Origin: Peribolospora baueri
Lineage: Eukaryota > Basidiomycota > Peribolosporomycetes > Peribolosporales > Peribolosporaceae
DNA length: 64,000 nucleotides
Reading direction: 5' to 3'
NCBI GenBank assembly: GCA_029717555.1
Contig: JAMDHS010000036.1
Span: 62,001-126,000 of the forward strand
Shown here: in pieces, positions 1 through 11,780 of the stretch
Layout of the letters: every line of letters starts with the position of its first letter
How positions within the stretch are numbered: the first letter of the stretch is position 1
Notes under the pieces: model-generated
Seen by the model: only the letters and a program-made list of their open reading frames with translations
What the model was told of the DNA's origin: nothing
Databases searched by the model: none
Translations under genes and position numbers: made by a program

Positions 1-83
1 GCGCCATGATCCAAACCGAGGACGTAGCCAGCGCGTTGACCAGCGTCCTGCAGAGGAAGAAACCCACGTTCTCCAGACTGTAG
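1..83 (+). CDS. 3' end of a truncated gene, possibly a short-chain dehydrogenase
   Basis: The plus-strand frame beginning at base 3 is open to a TAG at 81-83 and encodes a 26-residue tail with the stretch IQTEDVASALTSVLQRKKP. Short-chain dehydrogenases often end with a PEDVA-type segment followed by a few residues, and this tail resembles that pattern. That is a weak inference from a very short piece. The gene runs off the left edge of the window, so neither the start nor any catalytic motif can be seen. It is convergent with the methyltransferase gene to its right. Confidence 0.35.
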   Translation, partial: AMIQTEDVASALTSVLQRKKPTFSRL

Positions 84-537
84 CCCTCCCCCTTATTCCT
101 CTCTCCTCGTCCTCCTTTCTTTCGTCCCCACCGACCCTTCGCACCCTACTGTAGGGGTGGAACGAAACCGCCGAGCTATCATGGTGGAACCGCGACCGTA
201 TCTTTTTTCTCTCATCGACGGTCGTCGTGATCGTCGCAGTTGCTTTGCGCGAGGCCGAGTCGGCCATTCACATGTGCGCATCGACCAGTCGGTGTTGGGA
301 AAGCAAAATGACGCGGTGCGAGACAGGCGTCACACTCTGTCGACGAAGGCTTGTTAACGAGGGTGCAGGTCTGTGTTAAAGGTGGGGGAGGGGATACAGT
401 GCACGTACGCTTTCAGTTGTCGTGTGCATCCACCTCGCTTTCACGCAAATGGACCACACTGGACGCAACGCAACGCAAACGTCTCTCCGAAGTTATAAAT
501 CCCCAAGTTGATCAATTTCCTTCACTCCGCCCACTCG
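84..537. other. Intergenic region between convergent gene ends
   Basis: This interval lies between the stop of the left-edge gene and the stop of the minus-strand methyltransferase gene. I see no conserved coding segment, RNA gene or repeat. The short open frames here have no family resemblance. Confidence 0.5.
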
Positions 538-2317
538 CTAATCCGCGTTGGGAAGGCCCCTTCCAAAGCCACCGCGTCCCGAAAAGGCCTTCGGGGTCCA
601 GCTTGGAAGCTCGGACGAGGATGATGATGATGCTGAAGTGGGCGCCGAGCTGCCGGGGCCGAGGAGACTCTCACCGACGGTTCGGAGGAGCTGCCCCTTG
701 TGGCCCCATGAGACGCAATAGTGGTCGAGGACGAGGTCGAGCTCTTCCAGCTCGTCGAGCATTTCGAGTCGGGAGATCCTGCAAACCCAAATGGGGGGGG
801 AGGTGAAACCACACAGAGAGGGAAAGAGAAAAAGAAAGACGGAGAAAAATTCCCAGTTTAGAGAAATTCCTCCGTCGCGAATCACAGAAACAAAAGTTCG
901 TCCCGTATTTCAACACACGACGGCCGCAGCTGGTGTGGCACCTACCTCGCCTTCTCCTCAGCTTCCAACGCGTCCCAGATCGCCTTGACGGACAAAGCCT
1001 GTGCACCGTCAAAACCTCGGGCTTCGGAGAAGCGACTGCGGTGGGACGCTAGGGTCGGGTACGCGGTCGCGCCGGGAATGCGAATGTTGCGGGACTAGAT
1101 GTGGTGCGGTAGGGTAAGCGCTCGCTCGGGCTGAGGTGCTGTCAAGGGTTACAAAAAAGAGAAAAAAAAAAGACTGAAGATCCCCTCGACTCACCTCCAG
1201 ATTCTGCAGCATGACCTTTCCAAACCTATCCCCATCTCCCCGGCCGAGCAGTTCCTCGCCCACGCACATCTCGTAGCAAACTGCCATGCCGCTCTCAAAA
1301 CCCTTTCCGAACCACTCCACAATCGACTCCGAGTTTATGGGAGGGAGGTAAGCAAAAACGCATTCCGCCAAAAGGAGTGTTGGCAGCGTTGGGTCGAGAA
1401 TGGAAGTGTGTGCTTGAGAGACCAGAGTCGAGGTCGAGTCTTTTGTATCTGTCGTAGTGGATGAGATGGACGATGTGGGTAGCAATTGCGGGGCTATGTC
1501 GGTCGTGAAGGACCGAAGGTCGCCCGGCAAGAGGCTGTACGAGGCTGAGCGTAGCGACGTGCCGCCTTTCTCTGCAGGGAGGGTACCGGCCAACCAATCG
1601 ATCGACCGAGGCGTCCAAATGAGCTAGTCCGTCCGCCGAACTCGGATGTGCGAGCGAGCGCGCGCGACTCACCGACCTGTACGCCGTCGCCCAAGGGTTC
1701 GGAAAGCAGTTTGTGCTTCTTGATAGCCAACGACTTGCGAGCGGTAACCTCTGGAAAGTCGACCTCGACGTAGTGGGCCAAACGAGGGTGAAGTGCGCGG
1801 CCGTTGGCCATCATCCTCCAGAACCTCGTATCGCTCCCCGCTCCGACGCTGACGATCTGCTTCCCCTTTCCCTTTCCATCGGCGTCCTCCTCGAGAAAGT
1901 CCTTGACAAGCAAATCCAGGGTGTAGGAGCGGAGATAGGTACCGATGTTGATGAGAGGAGGACGGCGCGGTGCGGGGCCACGGAGGGCCTTGACGACGAG
2001 AGAGGTGTACGGGTCCGGTGGGAGATAGCCTGCCGCGAGGGCGGACCTGGCGGAAACGGAGGCGGGACGGACGAAATCGTCGACGCGGTTCAGAGACGAC
2101 CGCGGTCAGAAGGCCTCACTCAGGGAACGATTGGGGGGAGGAGAAGAACGGCGTCTTGGACCGTTTTTGAGACAGGCTGGACTCACAGCCTGCTCTGAGC
2201 AGCATCATCATCCGTACCCCTCACGGCGTCATCGCCCGTCTTGGGCACCTCCCTCCTCAAACCGGCACCGGGAACCGTGGGGGGCGGAAAGCGCATTCGA
2301 GGCCGGGGCAGATCCAT
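538..2317 (-). CDS. PPM1: Leucine carboxyl methyltransferase 1 (PP2A methyltransferase)
   Basis: The product should transfer a methyl group from S-adenosylmethionine to the C-terminal leucine of the PP2A catalytic subunit, which steers assembly of PP2A holoenzymes in the cytosol. Five exons are inferred: 2317-2187, 2046-1673, 1571-1195, 1094-946 and 778-538, giving 423 residues. All junctions keep phase and use GTGAGT or GTAGGT donors. Seen motifs are VRGTDDDAAQSRLSALAAGY near residue 35, PPLINIGTYLRSY, the SAM-binding VSVGAGSDTRFW, LLLAECVFAYL (strand after the binding site) and C-terminal LDLVLDHYCVSWGHKG. These are in the order expected for LCMT1. The last 45 residues are a serine- and glycine-rich tail. 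The start at 2317 is the first ATG before the conserved N-terminus. Confidence 0.93.
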
Positions 2318-2708
2318 GTAGAAAGGAACGTAGAGGTTGGCGGGCAGGGGCAGCTCTCGGAAGCGTCGTCAACGAGTTGGCCGTTATGGGACAAGTGCAA
2401 GGGCGAACGGGATCGACGTTACCATCCCGATCACTGCGAACGGGCCATCTCCAACGCCACGTGAACGATTTCCTTCTTCCGTTTACTTCCGCATGCCACC
2501 ATCGAGGTGCTCTCGGACCAGACGTACATGTAGGCCGGGACATGCGAATGAAACAGACTACGTTGAGCAGTCGGCTAGCGAGTACACTGGTATGTGACAA
2601 GAACCGCGGTGCCTATCGACATAGTCTCCGGGAACGGACTCGGAAGGGGGAACGAGCACGATGCGATGCGATGAAGTACGGGAAAGAAAGGTATAGGTAG
2701 AACTGCCA
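2318..2708. other. Intergenic region between two minus-strand genes
   Basis: This stretch holds the upstream region of PPM1 and the 3' side of the Sel1-repeat gene. I recognise nothing coding in it. If the last exon of the Sel1-repeat gene differs from my model, that gene could extend slightly into this interval. Confidence 0.45.
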
Positions 2709-5700
2709 TCACTCGTCGTACTTCTCCTTGTAAATCCATGCGAGCCCGACCCTGGGGGAGAAAAGATGCGGGAGGAGTGTAAGAAGATATGGTCGTGAGA
2801 AGCTGGCTGGAAAGAACTAAGACACGAGGGTGGTTGCCGATGTACTCACGTATTGTAACCTTGTGCGGCCTATCGTAACGCAAGAAATCCAGGAGCAAAT
2901 TCAAGCCAGATGAGGCGCTCTGAACAGCGAAGACAAACTATTGCCTCCAAGAAGAAGACAAGGAGGGGGACGAACTCACCGCCATGCGATAATACTGTGC
3001 CGCCTTCTTCAAGTCCTTCTTGCACCCTTTGCCCGAGGCGTACAGTTCTCCAGCACCTGAGAATCAAACAAAGAGAAGCACGGCATATAGTTGAGTGCCA
3101 AAGCGGAGGCATCCCCGGCGGTGACCGATGGAGCCTTTCGAAAAACAGGCGACCGTCCACTCACCGGCCTGGGCGTCCGGATCGCCCATCTTGGCCGCCA
3201 TCTCGAGGTATTCCAGCGCCATCCTCTTATCCATTTTCGTTCCCCACCCATACGAGAAGCACTTGCCGAGCTCGAAAACGGACAGCTTCAGCTCGTTCTT
3301 CACTGCCCGCACCTCCTCTGGTCTGCCTCCCTTGGCGGCCGCGCTCATGTTCGCGCCCGCTCTCTCCGCCGCCCTCCGGATCCACTCGAAGCCCCTCGTC
3401 TGGTCCTTGCGCACCCCCCAACCCTCCCGCAGAGCCATTCCCCACATGCACATCCCCACTGCACACCCGCCTTGGAACGTTGCCGAGCGTTCGAAGTAGA
3501 ACGCTGAGCGGGAGAGGTCGCCGGACTCGTGGTGCTGGATGCCGATCTGGAGAAAACCTTCGGGCGTCTGTTGATGATGCTGTTGCTGTTGATGCGTGCC
3601 GCCGGGCTTGGATGAGACGGCCGTGGTGGAAGTCGATCCGGCGGAAACGCTCTTGCTCATGGTAGAGGCCGCGAAAGAGCTCTTGTGCTCCAGCGTCGGC
3701 GGCTTCACTGAGCCCGTCCGAGGCCGGCCCGAAGAGTGGGAGGCTGGCGGCAGTGCGCCTCCGTAGGCGCCTTGGGCTTGGTTCTGCAGGTGGCGAGGTG
3801 GCGGTCCGGTCGGACGCGGCGGTGGAACGTCGTGCGATGTTCCTCCTGGAGGAGGAGGGGGATGACGAGGGTAGCGATGCGGTCGAGCGAGAGGAGTTGC
3901 ATCCGCATTTAGGGGGGGTTGTTGTCGTGCCTTGATTGCCGCGGCCGCCGCCGGAGACTCGCGCAAGACGTCCTGCTCGGCGGGCAGGGTGGCCGCTCGA
4001 ATGGGCGCTTCAGCCATGACGGCGCTGAACGGTGACGGCTCCGTGTCCGCCCTTCTCGGCGCATAGTCCTCCGAGGGATGCACGCCATGTCCGGGCCGCG
4101 GTTGAGGCTGAACACGTCGGGACTCGATTCCAGGGTTTGACCCGTGAGAAGGAGGCCGCCAGGGATCGCCTTCTTCAGTGAACACCCCAAAGCCGCCGCC
4201 ATTCTCCAGGGCCTCCCGGATGGTGCTGGTACTGCTCCTCACGCTGCTCCCGTCCAGCTTTAGACTCTCCACATCCAAGTCCGATTCGAACGAGTCGCGA
4301 GGGCGGGGGAGGTGCGGCTTCGAAGGCTTGGCGCGGCGAAGAGGCTGAGTGGGAGGGAGAGCGGCGCCTGGGCCGGCCGCGAGTACCGAGGAGGGATTGG
4401 CGGGCAGCCCAGGCGAGGGATATTGACTCGCAGCGCGAGCATCACCGCTGGAGAGAGGATTATGCTCGAACGACTCGGACGAAGGGCGGGACGAGACGGT
4501 GTCTGTGGGCGAAGCGGACCTGAGCGCGGCCAAGTCCTCGCCCTTGAGCGTCGCCACCGAGTCTCGCTGAGATGAGCGAAGCTCGGAGGGATAGTAGGCG
4601 TCCACCTCTCCGCTCGAGCTAGGCCCCGTAGTGGCATCCGAGTCTCGACCGTTCCACTTCTCCGCGTCCATTCTTGGCGTTCCTTCCCGTGAATCGCGCT
4701 TTCCCGCTTCGCCACCGAACCGCATATATGCGTCCCCGGCGGCCAACTGAGCGAGCAGACCACTCAACCCTCCCACCCCATCTCCGCCCTCCAGATTTTC
4801 CACACCAATTTCTTCTGGTGGGGCCTGTCCGACGGCGACAGCGCCGGTGTGGAGTATATGCGGCGCATCCGGAGAGATGAGGCGAGGATGGTATGCGCCG
4901 GACAAGGGACGCTCAAGATGCGCCTTTGGAGGTCGACGGGAGGAGGAGTCGGGTTTGGAAGAAGAAGGAGAAGAAGACAAAGGTGGCCCCGGCGCCGCCT
5001 GCCGACTTGAGAGCGGATCGGGAATGACGACGTCCAGGTCGAGCGCGCCACCGCCGTGACCATCATCGTCGTAGGAAGACGAGGGTCGTTTCTCTCTGCG
5101 GTCCTCCTGGTGGCCCTCAGAGTAGTCAACGTTGGAGATGGTGGCGTTGCTATCCCGCCTGTTGTGTGCACCTAGGATGCTCGCGCCGTCGTCGGAAACG
5201 CCCTCTGCGAGGGCGATACTGCTGAAACTGTAGTCGGAGTACATGCTCGAGCGGAAGGCGTCGCCGAGGAGGTAGGATGACGGCGTGCGTTCATCCCACG
5301 CAGAAGGTGTGGAGGCTGCAGAGCCAGACAAGGTCAGGGACGAGTCGGAGTGACCGATGGAGGACGACGACGGCGACTCGTCGTCCTCGGCCGAGTAGGA
5401 TATTCGAGAGAGGTCGAACGAGGCCAACGAGGCCGCATCGTCGTCCTCATATGCCTGATAAGACCGCGATGCGCCTGCGGTGGCTGCCTTGGCGAGAGCG
5501 AGCGTGCGGTCGCGGACGTTGTAAGAATGCTCCGGCACAATGAACCCGACGGTCGAATCTTGGGAGTGATGTCCGGACGGCTGCTGGTTTGGCGGATGGC
5601 CGCGATATGCCTGAACGAGGGCGGGCGTGGAGCGGGCATAGGACAGCGCAGGGTGGCCCGTGAGGGGCGCAACGGCCGCCAAGTTGTCCCTCTCGCCATC

Positions 5701-6099
5701 GCTTCCATATCCCGCCTCTCCGACGTCCCTCCCCTTGCCCTTGTGGTCCCATGCCTCCTGCCTCCGGATGTCCCGCCTGGCCTTTCTCCCGGAGGCCGCG
5801 AGCAAATCCAGCGGGCTGAGGCCGGGTCTGCTGGCGTCGAAGGGGAAAGGAAGCCCCGAGCCTACGTTCCAATTATTTTCCTCCCCGTGCTCGCTCTCCA
5901 TTTCCCTATGCTCGCCTTGATCGCCCTTTCGCCATTGCTCCCTGAGAGCGCCAGCCGCAAAGGTGCTTCGATGGTCCTCAGCAGGGGTGGGCGGCGTAGA
6001 GCGAGGGGACTGAGAAGAGAGGGAGGAGGAGGAGGGCGAGGGCGAGGAATGCGCTGGCAGAGGCTGGCGAGGTGGGTGACGGGGCGCGAGGCGGTCCAT
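2709..6099 (-). CDS. Sel1-repeat protein, Dsf2/Nif1-like
   Basis: A large first exon (6099-3165, 978 residues) is followed by exons 3056-2980, about 2919-2850 and 2751-2709. The first 800 residues are serine-, proline- and glycine-rich, with short poly-Gln/His runs. The C-terminal part has about four Sel1/TPR-like repeats: FLQIGIQHHESGDLSRSAFY, GMCMWGMALREGWGVRKD, LGKCFSYGWGTKMDKRMALE and AGELYASGKGCKKDLKKAAQ. It appears to end with AWIYKEKYDE. This layout matches fungal Dsf2 and S. pombe Nif1, a mitotic inhibitor acting through Nim1. Chs4/Skt5-type chitin synthase activators are the alternative, but they carry more Sel1 repeats. The junction between the last two exons does not keep frame in my model, so the C-terminus is unsure. 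The ATG at 6099 is the first in the frame. Confidence 0.78.
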
Positions 6100-7008
6100 G
6101 AGCGACGGTGCGAGCTCAACGAAAGGAGCGGGGGCGGTAGGGTGTCGGAAGGGAAGCGGGTGAGGAGATCAGGGGTGGTTGAGCGGGCGGTGGGGGGTCG
6201 ATGGGGTGAGGGAGAGCGTCGTCGTCGTCGTCACGACGGGGGGTCGGAAGAGAAAAAGGAGGAAGAGGTCAGGAAACGGCGAAGAGGAGACGCGAAGGGG
6301 ACATGAAGTGAGGGAGTTGGTGGTTCGAATGCTCTCCGTCGTCCGTCGTCCGTCTCCGGTGTCGGCGTGGTCAACGTCCGACGGCAGCCGCCGACTGACC
6401 GAGCCGACGTCTTCTCGACGGGCGCGTTGCTCAGGGACGAACAACACCACCCGCAGCCGCCCCGGCCGGCCGGTGCGTCTTGCACCGGCGCAGCTCTGCG
6501 CTGGTTCCGAAATGAGCCAACCAACTCGCAAAGTGAATCAAGGCGCCCTCCATGCGCTTGGCCGACTCGAAAGGGCCAGGCACCGGGGACCGGTACGCTT
6601 TCATTCCAGTTTCGTTTCCGCATTGCCAACCACCCGCTGGTCGCGCCTTCACGCATCGTACGAGAAACAACACGTGCGATGATCCTTCCTGCCGTCTCGT
6701 CTCCTCCGCCCATCATCGTCAAACAACGTGGAGGGCTCGAAGAAGAGACGAGTTAGGTACATCAGATGCAAGCACCGTTTTCGCCATCGTCCGCGAGATC
6801 ACAGCAGCTCGTGCGAAGGCTCGATGGGCATTCCAAAGACGAGCAAGCGAAGAAAGGAATCAAAAGGAAAACCGCGAAGAAAAAAAAAGTGGCTACTAGT
6901 GACCTCACGAGGCCGGATACACGGAAACCATCGCTCCCGGCGTCCTGCCTCTTCTCCCCTGCCACACTCTACCTTCCGTCCACAGTCCGACAGACCCTCT
7001 CCTCCGGC
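6100..7008. other. Intergenic region upstream of the Sel1-repeat gene
   Basis: This interval contains the promoter and 5' leader of the minus-strand Sel1-repeat gene and the 3' flank of SEC17. It includes CGTCGT-rich low-complexity sequence near 6220-6240. I see no supported coding exon. Open frames on both strands lack recognisable motifs. Confidence 0.5.
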
Positions 7009-8256
7009 TCAAGCCAACCCAGGCTCCTCTTGGATGCCCTTCTTGATCTTGAGCAACAAGCTCGTCTTCCAAGGGTCCAGCTTGCTCAGCCGATCAAACT
7101 CGACAATGTGCGCGGTGAACGCCTCCGTGTCTCCCTGCTCCACGGCGTCCAGGATCGCGGAGAGGAACTTGAACTCGCGCGTCGAGGCAAACGACGGGTC
7201 TTGGGTCGTATAAGTCGCCAGAGCTCTTTGAGCTGCGACGACGTCCTGTTCAAGTCGGGAAGCGTTCCACGCAAACAAACCCGGAATACGAGCGTCTATC
7301 ATCTTTTCTCTGATGCCCCAGACACACCACAGCACGATCTTCCAGAGTGTAAAACAACCAAAACACAAAAGCTCACCCCCGTGGCGATGTAGCACAGGCC
7401 CGCTTTAAGGTAGTAGTCTTTGACGCTGTACTTGGTCAGAGCACTCTGCAAGCTCGATGTAGCCACCTGCTCGTACCGGGAGACGGCCACGTCGTACCGC
7501 TCGAGTTGCGCTGCGATGTCGGCGGCCTCCCTAAACATGCCGTTGGCCGTGCTATTTGCATGTCGAGAGGAGCAAAGGCGATGGGATCAGCGCGCACTTT
7601 TCTTCGGTGCCAATGAGTGAGAAACTCGTTCAACCACTCACGCGACAGCGTCCTCTCCGAGGTACCACTCTCCCGCCCTCTCATAGCACTCCAAAGCCTT
7701 CTCCAGGTCCCCTGCGTCGTTTTTGTAGATCTCGGCAATCTCCTGTTCCCTCTGCGCGGCTTGTCGGAAACGGCCCTTTTGGGTCAGGATCTCGTTCGTT
7801 CGCATCAGGGCCTGGATGGCGACTAGATGGAGATGGCGTGAAAAAAGAAATCAAACCAGACATACAGGGCAGGATGAGGACCATATCAGCGACGATACGA
7901 GTGACATGTCCCGAACGGTGATCGCCCCCGAATACAGAAGGACAACGTCCCAAACAACCAAATCGAGAAGAAGACAAAACCTTCTACCCACGCTCAGGAC
8001 TGCTCCTCTTGAAGCTCTTGGCCGCGCTCCAATAGCTATTCGCCGCCTCATCCTGCTCGCCCCCCTTGATCTGCATCTCGGCGGCCCTCAAGAACGCCCG
8101 CCCAGAGTCGTCCCACTGCTGAGCAAGCTTGAACGCGTTGGCAGCGCGCGTGAACAGCTCCGCCGCTTCCTCGTACTTGTTCCCCGAGCTGAACCAGCCG
8201 CCGGAGGAGGTGGCCTTCTTCTCCGCTTGGGCGAGGATCGCGCGCGGGTCGGACAT
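7009..8256 (-). CDS. SEC17: Alpha-SNAP, vesicular fusion protein Sec17
   Basis: Alpha-SNAP binds assembled SNARE complexes and recruits the ATPase NSF/Sec18 to disassemble them after membrane fusion. Four exons are inferred: 8256-7992, 7822-7642, 7551-7377 and 7245-7009, giving 285 residues against about 290 for the family. The N-terminus shows [20 protein letters not shown] and then the helical-hairpin repeats [60 protein letters not shown] and [20 protein letters not shown]. The C-terminal [20 protein letters not shown] and [19 protein letters not shown] match the conserved NSF-activating end. Phases agree at every junction. Confidence 0.95.
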
Positions 8257-8934
8257 CGTCGTCGTCGGTCGCGTCAGCAGGTGTAAGGGAAGCGGGATGG
8301 TTGGGTTATAGAAGGACGTTCGAAAGCGGGCAGGGGGGCCTAGACGCAGTGGGGGGTGCGAGCACGCAGTTTAGCTCGTACCAGGCAGGATACGTGCAAG
8401 TTCGTGGCCCTTTGGCGATGTTCGTCCCCTTGTCGCCCTTCAGCATCGCCAACGCCGCCTTGGCCGATCACGCACGTGCCCTCGCCGCAGCAGTCTTTAG
8501 CACCGCAACCGTTGCGTTGTCATAAGGGGAAGCCCGGAGCGACATGGCCTTCGTACGTTCCCACCCTGTCGGCGCTTAGGCCGAGATGGGGCGGGTACTC
8601 ACAAGCGAATAGTACCATCATCCCGCTTCGGCCTAGCTAGCCGCACATCTGCCAAAACAAATGATTTTGAAGAGTATGCCTTTGGCGGTCTGGTAGAATC
8701 GACTAACAACCCCGCTTGTGGTTCAGGGCGGCCTGCTGCGGTATCGTGATTTGCGCTGAGGCCGTATGAGACGGGAGTCAAGACCATCCATCTCCAAACC
8801 CGTCCTTGCGTCTCCTTATCGCTTCGATCCCGATGCCACCTTTGCAAACGGCAGGGCGTGCCACCACATCGTGTTTCTTCGTCTACATCGGCTAGTCGTT
8901 TACCGGTACACTGCGCACTGACAGGATAGCGTTC
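8257..8934. promoter_or_regulatory. Divergent intergenic region between SEC17 and an acidic-protein gene
   Basis: The start codons of SEC17 (minus, 8256) and the plus-strand gene at 8935 face away from each other across 678 bp, so this segment must hold both promoters. I do not recognise a specific operator. There is no supported coding sequence in it. Confidence 0.5.
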
Positions 8935-10500
8935 ATGGAGCCGGAATGGCCGGGTGAGGGAGAAGGTGCGAGTGGAGAAGAAGGGTCGAGCGGCCGAGGA
9001 GCGACGTCTGCCAGGCCCGTCCAGTGGAGCATCAAGACGGACGAGGAGAAAGAGTCAGAGGCCCATGTGGAATGGCTAGGTACGTGTGCTCTGAGTTTGT
9101 TGCTGCTCGACGCAGGACGGCACAACTCATTCATGTCCGTCCGGCCGTGGTATGCGCTTATCGCGCCTGCAGAACGAAAGCTTCAGACGCTCAAGAGCGG
9201 AGTGCGACGAGCCAGGCCGGGCGCGGAAGGTGGTATGGAGGAGCTAGGAGAGGAAGCGGGGGGGAGCGACGAGGAGGCGGGTGAAGCCACGTCATCCCGA
9301 CCCTTGGAGGACGACCCAGGTCTCCACCTACTCTACAACCATGGGGCCGGCTACAACTCCTCCGAGTCGCACCGAGGCCGTCGAACCATATCGTCTCCCT
9401 CCGACTTTCAGGAACGACTTCACCGCTCTGACTTTGATTTGAGGCGTGGGGGCGGTGGTGGCATGCTTCGTTCCGGATCTCAGAATTCTCGAGCCGATGG
9501 GAGCCGAGAGAGGCCGTCCTTCTTCGGAGACTCCCCGTTCGACGAGGACGAAAACAGTCTATCGCACTATAGACGAGGGTCCATCTCGTCTTCGGCTTTC
9601 GAGTCCTCAGCGGGCCAGGAAGATGAAGGGGATGGGGAGGGGGAGAGTGGAAAGGCGGGCCCCAGCGCAGACGGATTATATGGGCGGAACGGCGCGTTCG
9701 TCCGATTCGCGCCTCGCATTCGCGTCTCCAGGCCGAGAGCGAGTCACGGCGCCTCGCTGGCCTCTTCCTTCAGCGCTTCCCTTCACACGGCTTCTCCACG
9801 TCCCCAATTTCTCTGGGCGACCGCGGCATCCGATGCCGACGACGGCGACGACGACGACGACGCGTCCTACAACCGACGCCGGAGGTCCTCCTCCTCCTCC
9901 TCCTTCTTTGGCCTGCCCTCACAGATGTTCTCCACGGGCGGCAGGCTATCTGGATGGTTCGCCAGGATGCTATCTTCAGAAAACGATGATGACGATGAGG
10001 ACGACGACGATGACGACAACGGTAAATTGAGACGCACAAGGAGCATCATGAGCGGAGGCGAGAACGACGCGGCGGGTGAGAGGACGCCGATAAGGTCGGG
10101 CACGGCGCTGCCGGGGAGGAGCTTGTTGCGGAGTAGCACTCTCCCCAACCCTACGAAGACATACGGAACGTACGGTCCACAAGCGCCCATGTCCGCCCAA
10201 CGGGGCGGTGCTGCAAGACGAGAGGGAGACGCTGCAGGAGAGGGTGAGGGAGCGAACGGGGAGCGGGACGGAGACGAGGAAGCTAATCCTCGTGCTGCAC
10301 ATGCGAACCCGGACTATAACTCGGACGATGAGGAGCTGGAAAGGGCGAGGCAAGCGCCGAGGAAGACAGAGGAGGAGGTCATCTTCGGGCCTTGGCCTGG
10401 GCGGGTGGTGCGGTGGGAGTGGTGGAGATCGAAGATGGCCGGTTGTTGGGCGCATTGCTGCGAGGATGACGAGGAGGACGAGGACGAAAGTTATTATTGA
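8935..10500 (+). CDS. Hypothetical acidic, serine-rich protein
   Basis: A single frame of 521 residues is open from the ATG at 8935 to TGA at 10498-10500. I do not recognise the family. The first 100 residues carry a hydrophobic patch (TCALSLLLLDAG) and VRPWYALIAPAERKLQ. The middle is rich in Ser, Gly, Asp and Glu, with pure Asp/Glu runs near 9835-9865 and 9985-10020. The end has aromatic residues (VVRWEWW), then CWAHCC and an acidic tail ending in SYY. A possible 36-nt intron (donor GTACGT at about 9080, acceptor GCAG at about 9115) would remove the hydrophobic patch without changing frame. A nuclear or scaffold role would be a guess. Confidence 0.6.
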   Translation: MEPEWPGEGEGASGEEGSSGRGATSARPVQWSIKTDEEKESEAHVEWLGTCALSLLLLDAGRHNSFMSVRPWYALIAPAERKLQTLKSGVRRARPGAEGGMEELGEEAGGSDEEAGEATSSRPLEDDPGLHLLYNHGAGYNSSESHRGRRTISSPSDFQERLHRSDFDLRRGGGGGMLRSGSQNSRADGSRERPSFFGDSPFDEDENSLSHYRRGSISSSAFESSAGQEDEGDGEGESGKAGPSADGLYGRNGAFVRFAPRIRVSRPRASHGASLASSFSASLHTASPRPQFLWATAASDADDGDDDDDASYNRRRRSSSSSSFFGLPSQMFSTGGRLSGWFARMLSSENDDDDEDDDDDDNGKLRRTRSIMSGGENDAAGERTPIRSGTALPGRSLLRSSTLPNPTKTYGTYGPQAPMSAQRGGAARREGDAAGEGEGANGERDGDEEANPRAAHANPDYNSDDEELERARQAPRKTEEEVIFGPWPGRVVRWEWWRSKMAGCWAHCCEDDEEDEDESYY

Positions 10501-11780
10501 GCGCTGCATTCGATTCAAAGTCGACTTGGGGCCGGGTGGATCGGACTGCACCGTCGTACATTTCATGATCTCCATTTGCATTTCTCCCGTCTCTTCCCTT
10601 CCTGCCTCCATCTTGACTCGTGATTTCATCTGGCTCTTTGCTTTCATTTCCTCATGACCATCGGCCCATTCATCTTCTCGTGTTCGCACCATGTGTACCA
10701 TTCATCTCGATGCCTGTTTGTACCTTTTCCCTTGTTGAGCCTGATTCAGCGCTTGAATGTCAAGCCAATAATCCGTTACACGAGATGCCTGCACTCAATG
10801 CCTGTTACGCCCGCGCGGGGGCGCTTACAGGCATTAGTCGAACGACTGATTGTCGTTCCGACTGCCTATCATGCGCTCGATGGGACTGGAGCAGGAGCCC
10901 CATCACTTCCCTCCGTGGCAGTTTCCTTCGGCGTTGACAGGCTCAAGTTGGCGGGAGCAGGAGACTTGAGCACGGCGACCGTTATCAGGGATGTTCGGTG
11001 AAGCAACAGAACGCTTCGAGGACGATGGGAGGAAGGCCGGAAGAGGACGAAAGGGTTTGAGCTGCCAGGTATCGGACGGTCTGTAGAGTGACAGCGGAGA
11101 AAGACGCACCCGTTGCCATGAGGTACCCTCACCACGTCCCTGTCCTTGTCCGCTTCTCTTTCTTCTGAATCTGACGAGCGCTTCCTTCTCGAAAGGGTAG
11201 CGGAGGCGATGGAGGCGATCGTCTCTGCGTCTGATTCCCGGAGAGCGCCACGAGCTGCATGCGAGTCCGGTTCGGAAGATAGAAGGGCAGGGGAGAAGTA
11301 AAGGCGTGAATGAGGAAGATGCCAAAAAAGAAGTTCGGACATCGTCAGCACATCTCCCTCGAGCTTTCTTCGCTATGGAGGCCGGCGGCTCGCAAACTCG
11401 CAACTCGCCTCCCAAGCACAAGCCAAGCTCATCGACCACAAGGACGCCTAAGACATCGTCCTGTCTAGCTCTGTCCGAACCAAACCGGAAGGCGGTCAGC
11501 CCCACAAACATGGTCACCTGAGAAGCCCGGACGCTGACTTGGCAGCTCGCTCACGCCCGGTCCAGGATGGTGTTGAAGTTGTCCATGGTGGGACCGACGT
11601 CAAGTTGCCGTCGTCACCCACTGCGAGCGGGCTCGTGCGTTCCTCACGTCACGCTCTCGCTGCGGCGCTCCGTCGTCCAACTCCGACCACCGCTCGCGGA
11701 AAGGGCGAGGCGAGGGCTTGGACGGAAGCCTTTCTTCATCGCTCGTCTGGCCATCTCTCTTTCGTCTACATCGCTTCGCC
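10501..11780. other. Intergenic region with one weak minus-strand coding candidate
   Basis: This region separates the acidic-protein gene from TRS31. On the minus strand between about 11517 and 10869 there are segments with protein-like composition, such as VTMFVGLTAFRFGSDRARQ and ESDAETIASIASATLSRRKR, the second followed by a GTGAGG donor-like site. No convincing start codon or continuous splice model links them, so I do not call a gene. Confidence 0.35.

Noticed and set aside
5350-6306. Long plus-strand frame of 318 codons
   Set aside because: It lies antisense to the low-complexity first exon of the Sel1-repeat gene and has no domain; GC-rich antisense frames are common here.
11517-11587. 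Possible start MDNFNTILDRA of a minus-strand gene
   Set aside because: Reading on gives an immediate TGA, and every splice option is either only 21 nt long or runs into a stop.
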